A DNA stretch of 64,000 nucleotides from Apteryx mantelli (lineage: Eukaryota; Chordata; Aves; Apterygiformes; Apterygidae): the NCBI RefSeq assembly GCF_036417845.1, contig NC_089981.1, positions 8,263,501 through 8,327,500 of the forward strand. The letters run 5' to 3'. The notes under the pieces are model-generated. The model was not told the origin of the DNA. It saw only the letters and a program-made list of their open reading frames with translations, and did not search any database. Made by a program: the position numbers and the translations under genes. This document shows positions 59,088-64,000 of the stretch, piece by piece (position 1 is the first letter of the stretch; each line of letters begins with the position of its first letter).

Positions 59088-60356
59088 ATCCCTGCTGGCG
59101 AGGAGGTGTGGGAGGGTGGGGCAGCCTGCAGAGGGGACTGAGGGGAGGTGGGCAGCAGTGCTCAGCCCCCAGCGGAGCCAGGGCATCTCTACTGTGGTGG
59201 GAGCAGCTCAGCTGGTGACGTGCCCCTTCCGAGCAGGGCTGTGCTGGGGACCAGGGAGCTGGGTGAGAGCGATCCTTGTCTGCACACCATGCCAGGGCCT
59301 CTTCTCATTACGTGGTTCCCCTTGTGGAAGGGGACATGGTGCACAGAGCATGGCTATGCAGAGTGCGGGGAGGAAGAGTGACCCAGGATGTTGGGCATGT
59401 CTTTGGGACCCTGAACCTTACAGGGAGTCTTTTCCCTCACTTTGACTTGAGGCCAAGCCTGCAGGACTCCAGGGCATTCTGGCAGCTCCTGGGAGGCCAC
59501 TCTCAGCAGGGATGAGTTTCATCCTGGCTGTTTTGGGCTTGTATAGAAACATCCTTCAGGCCTGAACACCTAGGGGACCGTTCAGCTGGTGCCACGGCTG
59601 CTCTGGTCAACACACAGGGGTCCTGGAGTGATGCGTGGTGCTTCTGTGTGTGTAGAAAGAGCACCAATTCCTCACCTACACCCTGAGCCTCTCCATCGCT
59701 GTCCCCAGAGGACATCTCAACTCATCTCTCCCAGCTTTCGCCCAAGATGGCCATCTCCAGATGAGTTAGTTGCCCTAGGCTGCCTGTACAGGCAGTGGAG
59801 AGAAAGGTGCTTGTAAGGAGCTTTTCCCTTCCCTATGTGGCTGCAGCACACAGCTCCTGCTGAGCCATCAGCCACCCTCCTGTCCCTCTGCCAAATCTCT
59901 TCCCCACCACCGTCTCGCCCCACGCTGGGGATGCCTCGCTCCCCTTACGCAGTGCCATGCAAGGCCTCTCACCCTAGTGCTTCTGAGAAAGCTTTCAGCT
60001 CCCAGCCACAGCACCTTATCTCACTGTCTTCCCAGTAGCTGCTGTGAGGGTCACCTCTCTTCCTGGCACTGGCACTTGCCTGTTGCTGCAGGGCTGAAAG
60101 GGCATTTCTCTGCCTCTCCATCCAGCTCTCCAGACTTTCTATTTGTTTTTTGGTTTTTTTGGCTCCTGCCCTCAATCCTTCCCTCCTTTGTTTCTCCATT
60201 ACTCTCCTTCTGGGTTGGCTGGTGCATGGATCGAATTAACACTAAAACAGTTTGTGAGCAAATGAAGGGCTGGATTTAAAAGGAATGGATCTAAATCTGA
60301 TTTTTTGAAATTAAGTTGAGGGCAGAGAAAGAAGGGAAAATGTCCGCACCAGAACA
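59088..60356. other. Inverted copy of A 10945-12226, no gene
   Basis: Only chance frames, mirrored from copy A. The 16-base A run of A (11143-11158) is reduced and interrupted here (about 60141-60161). Confidence 0.65.
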
Positions 60357-60439
60357 TTCAAAGAACTAACAGGGGTCAAAACTTTTCTTTTTTGTTCATT
60401 TTAATTCTATGGGGTAACAGTATTCCTGAAGCCATTTCA
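60357..60439 (+). repeat. 83-bp direct repeat, left copy, flanking a CR1
   Basis: TTCAAAGAACTAACAGGGGT to GAAGCCATTTCA, repeated at 63046-63128 with six differences, all transitions and no gaps. In copy A the sequence exists once (about 10862-10944, reverse), so the doubling happened at or after CR1 insertion. Confidence 0.88.
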
Positions 60440-63045
60440 CAGAATCACAGAATGGTTGAGGTTGGAAGGGACCTCTGGAGATCATCTAGTCCCACCCCCC
60501 TGCCCAAGCAGGGTCACCTAGAGCAGTTGCCCAAGATCGCGTCCAGGCGTGTTTTGAATATCTCCAGAGAAGCAGACTCCACAACCTCTCTGGGCAACCT
60601 GTTCCAGTGCTCTGTCACCCTCACAGCGAAGAAGTTTTTCCTCATGTTCAGATGGAAGTGTCTGTGTTTCAGTTTGTGCCCGTTGCCTCGTGTCCTGTTG
60701 CTGGGCGCCACTGAAAAGAGTCTGGCTCCATCTTCTTGATACCCTCCCTTCAGATACTTGTACAAGTTAATAAGATCTCCTCTCAGCCTTCTCTTCTCCA
60801 AGCTAAACAGTCCCAGCTCTCTCAGCCTTTCCTCATAAGAGAGATGCTCCAGTCCCCTAATCATCTCTGTAGCCCTTCGCTGCACTTGCTCCAGTAGTGC
60901 CACATCCCTCTTGTACTGGGGAGCCCAGAACTGGACACAGTCCTCCAGATGGGGCCTCACCAGGGCTGAGGAGAGTGGGAAAATCACCTCCCTCAGCCTG
61001 CTGGCAACACTCTTCCTGATGCACCCCAGCATACCATTGGCCTTCTTGGCCACAAGGGCACATTGCTGCCTCATGCTTAACTTGGTGTCCACCAGCACTC
61101 CCAGGTCCTTCTCCACAGAGCTGCTTTCCAGCAGGTCAGCCCCCAACCTGTCCTGGTGCATGGGGTTATTCCTCCCTAGGTGCAGGACCCTGCACTTCCC
61201 TCTGTTGAACTTCATGAGGTTCCTCTCTGCCCACCTCTCCAGCCTCTCCAGGTCTCTCTGAATGGCAGCACAGCCCTCTGGGGTATCCACCACTCCTCCC
61301 AGTTTTGTATCCTCAGCAAACTTGCTGAGGGTGCACTCTGTCCCTTCATCCAGGTCACTGATGAAGAAGTTGAACACTACTGGACCCAGTCCTGACCCCT
61401 GGGGGACACCACTAGCTACAGGCCTCCAACTAGACTCCACACCACTGATCACAACTTTCTGAGCTCTGCCATTCAGCCAGTTCTCAATCCACCTCACTGT
61501 CCACTCATCTAGCCCACACTTCCTGAGCTTACCTATGAAGATGCTATGGGAGACAGTGTCGAAAGCCTTCCTCAAGTCAAGGGAGACAACATCCACTGCT
61601 CTCCCCTCATCTACCCAGCCAGTCATTCCATCACAGAAGGCTATCGGATTGGTTAAGCATGATTTCCCCTTGGCGAAGACATGCTGACTACTCCTGATCA
61701 CTTTCTTGTCCTCCACATGCTTGGAGATGGCCTCCAGGATGAGCTGCTCCATCACCTTTCCAGGGATGCAGGTGAGGCTGACTGGCCTGTAGTTGCCTGA
61801 GTCCTCCTTCTTGCCCTTTTGGAAGACTGGGGTGATACTGGCTTTCTTCCAGTCCTCAGGTACCTCTCCTGTTCTCCATGACCAGAAGTCTTCCTTCCTC
61901 CAGACTTTCTCTCTTGCCTCCAGGGTCTGGGGTTCCTGAGGGCTGGCCTGAGCAGGAAAGACTGAAGCAAAGGCGGCATTCAGTAACTCTGCCTTCTCTG
62001 CATCCTTCGTCACCAGGGCACCCTCCCCATTCAGCAAAAGGCCCACATTTTCCCTAGTCTTCCTCTTGCTACTGATGTCTTTGAAGAAGCCCTTCTTGTT
62101 GTCCTTGACATCTCTTGCCAGGTTTAATTCCAAATGGGCCTTAGCCTTCCTTGTCGCATCCCTGCATACTCTGACAACGTTCCTATATTCCTCCCAAGTG
62201 GCCTGTCCCCCTTTCCACTTTCTGTATGCTTCCTCCTTCTGGTTGAGTTTTGCCAGGAGCTCCTTGCTCATCCATGCAGGTCTCCTGCCCCCTTTGCTTG
62301 ACTTTCTACTCATAGGGAAGCACCGTTCTTGAGCCTGGAGGAAGTGATGTTTGAATATTAACCAGCTCTCTTGAACGCCCCTTCCTTCTAGGGCCCTAAC
62401 CCATGGCATTCCTCCAAGTAGGTCCCTGAAGAGGCCAAAGTTTGCTCTCCTCAAGTCCAGGGTTGCGATCCTACTTAGTGCCCTGCCTCCTCCTCGCAGG
62501 ATCCTGCACTCCACCATCTCATGGTCACTGCAGCCAAGGCTGCCCCCGACCTTCACATCTTCCACCAGTCCTTCTTTGTTTGTTAGTACGAGGTCCAGCA
62601 GCACACACCTCTCCTTGTTGGCTCCTCCACCACCTGTGTCAAGAAGTTGTCACCAATGCTCTGCAGGAACCTCTGGGACTGTTTGTGCCTAGCTGTGTTG
62701 TCCTTCCAGCAGATATCAGGGTGGTTGAAGTCCCCCATGAGAACCAGGGCCTGGGATCATGAGACTACTTCCAGCTGTCTGTAGAAGGCCTCATCGACTT
62801 CCTCATCCTGATCAGGTGGCCTGTAGTAAACACCCACAGCAGTGTCACCCATGCTAGCCTGCCCTTTAATCCTTACCCATAAGCTCTCGACTCGCTCTTC
62901 ATCCACCCTTAGGCACAGCTCAATACATTCCAGTTGCTCTCTCACATAAAGAGCAACTCCACCACCTTGCTGTCCTGGTCTGTCTTTCCTAAAAAGCACG
63001 TAGCCATCCATGACAGCATTCCAGTCATGCGAGCTATCCCACTAG
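60440..63045 (-). mobile_element. CR1 LINE, endonuclease remnant plus reverse transcriptase (copy C)
   Basis: The longest CR1 here, read on the minus strand. It begins inside the endonuclease domain (WDSSHDWNAVMDGY, then GGGVALYVRE, YYRPPDQDEEVDEAFYRQLE) and runs through [10 protein letters not shown] and GCSDHEMVE into the RT ([27 protein letters not shown] at 61309-61320) and a CR1 tail at 60440. Lesions: a 5' truncation, a TGA at 62757, a two-base GT gain at about 62604 that shifts frame, and an in-frame deletion near 61885 that joins KEDFW to SWRTGEV and removes the front of the RT. From 62604 to 60514 the frame is otherwise open for 696 codons. Copy A of the duplication lacks the insertion. 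Confidence 0.93.
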
Positions 63046-63128
63046 TTCAAAGAACTAACAGGGGTCAAAGCTTCTCTTTTTTGTTTGTTTTAATTCTACG
63101 GAGTAACAGTATTCCTGAAGCCATTTCA
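63046..63128 (+). repeat. 83-bp direct repeat, right copy, flanking a CR1
   Basis: Partner of 60357-60439. It is followed by sequence that continues the inverted match to copy A, which confirms that the CR1 split a once-continuous locus. Confidence 0.88.
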
Positions 63129-63228
63129 TGTCAGTTAACAAGGTTTGGAGAAGCCCTTTGACAGTTGATTATAATATTGTTTTAGCAGAGATTTCACTAG
63201 AAACCATGAGACCTCTCTGCTGTCCTCC

Positions 63229-64000
63229 TTCTATATCCACTTGTTCTTTCAGCTCCACTGACTGCATTTCCTGGATCTCCGTGGTTGTAGTGGGATCCTA
63301 GGCACCTGGCACACCTACACTGTGAGGACCCAAAGTCCGGTGACCTAAATCCTACCCTTAGCTTTTACCAAGACTAAAGATAAATCCTTCCCACCCTAAA
63401 TACTTTACATTTATTTTATCTCTAAATGACGTTTTCTTGAACAATACGAGAGAAGAGAAAATGACCATAACTAGTAGAAGTGTTGCTGTGTCTTGTGATA
63501 GTCTCAGGGGGGACCTGTAGGTTTAGGTAATACCTCTGCATCTTGCTGGAGCTCACACAAATGCAGTTCACAGGAAAGCCTGGCTCTTGTGTGGACCAAG
63601 GCAGCCGTAAGAAGCTGTGACCAACAGCCAGGTGTTTACCCAAGCACAAATGTCTGATGAGGTCAGGAGCATGGCACGGGAGGAGCACTTGAGGCCTGGA
63701 GTTTATTAAGCACAGGATGGACTGAGGCCGGTATGGTAAAGGTGGAACATGAAGAGCCATCTTGGGGCACAGATCAAACATGTTACAGGGTGGAATTGGG
63801 TAACGGGGATGCTATAAATTGTTTGCATGACAAAAGATCCACTTGGGCAGGCCAGCTGCAGGGGAATAGGCCAAGCATGCTAAATCCTCATATGTAGTTC
63901 ATTGAATCACATAGGGACTGGTCCTGCTCCCTCTGAAATCACTGCAGGACATGTTATTCCCTTGCCAAAGAGCAAGTGCAGCTGTGTAGTACCAGACTAG
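63229..64000. other. Unrecognised sequence at the right end
   Basis: No match to copy A and no gene. A minus-strand open frame of 119 codons (63422-63781) shows no motif. Confidence 0.5.

Larger units (their letters stand above)
58866..63228 (-). repeat. Segmental duplication, copy B, inverted arm (matches 12448-10761)
   Basis: Reverse-oriented match to copy A, interrupted by the CR1 at 60440-63045. The left edge coincides with the TM7 end of the Mas-related receptor fragment. The right edge (63228) corresponds to A 10761, the same point at which the direct arm at 57255 ends, so an inversion of about 57256-63228 explains the layout. Confidence 0.88.

Overview
The window looks like nuclear DNA of a bird; a crocodilian or turtle is less likely. 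The evidence is three CR1 LINE copies with the sauropsid-type octamer tail, intronless class II olfactory receptors, Mas-related GPCR remnants, and exons with vertebrate GT/AG splice signals. There are no bacterial-style operons, CRISPR arrays or recognisable tRNA/rRNA genes. Most open frames in the window are chance frames.

The dominant structure is a segmental duplication. Copy A runs from base 1 to about 12448. Its left part (1-3638) matches 40278-44240 directly, its middle part (3639-10760) matches 50098-57255 directly, and its right part (10761-12448) matches 58866-63228 in inverted orientation. Copy B carries an extra 5.86 kb (44241-50097) that A lacks; this holds a third olfactory receptor and a solo LTR. 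A CR1 inside the inverted arm of B is flanked by an 83-bp direct repeat. Each copy has one intact 311-residue OR4-like receptor (5616-6551 and 52094-53029, minus strand). The two proteins differ at about 22 residues although their flanks are nearly identical. The third receptor (46166-47095) has lost its start codon and its tail.

Between the copies lie a broken Mas-related GPCR (13926-14889), two C-terminal fragments of the same family (12227-12448 and 58866-59087), a strong CpG island (about 17.94-18.72 kb), and the exons of an ATAD2-type AAA+ ATPase gene on the minus strand (about 20.6-29.3 kb). The first AAA+ module of that gene is well preserved (Walker A, Walker B, arginine-finger region). 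The gene carries an in-frame TAG at 22178-22180, no bromodomain exon was found, and its N-terminal side contains four tandem 235-237 bp units, each with an exon. That exon array is the most unusual structure in the window.

From 29.3 to 40.3 kb there is no supported gene, only a 27-bp minisatellite, a head-to-head pair of ZNF143-like motifs and simple repeats. The right end holds the inverted arm of B, the longest CR1 (60440-63045), and about 770 bases of unrecognised sequence. As a whole this is a chemoreceptor/GPCR neighbourhood shaped by duplication, inversion and retrotransposition, with many decayed genes.
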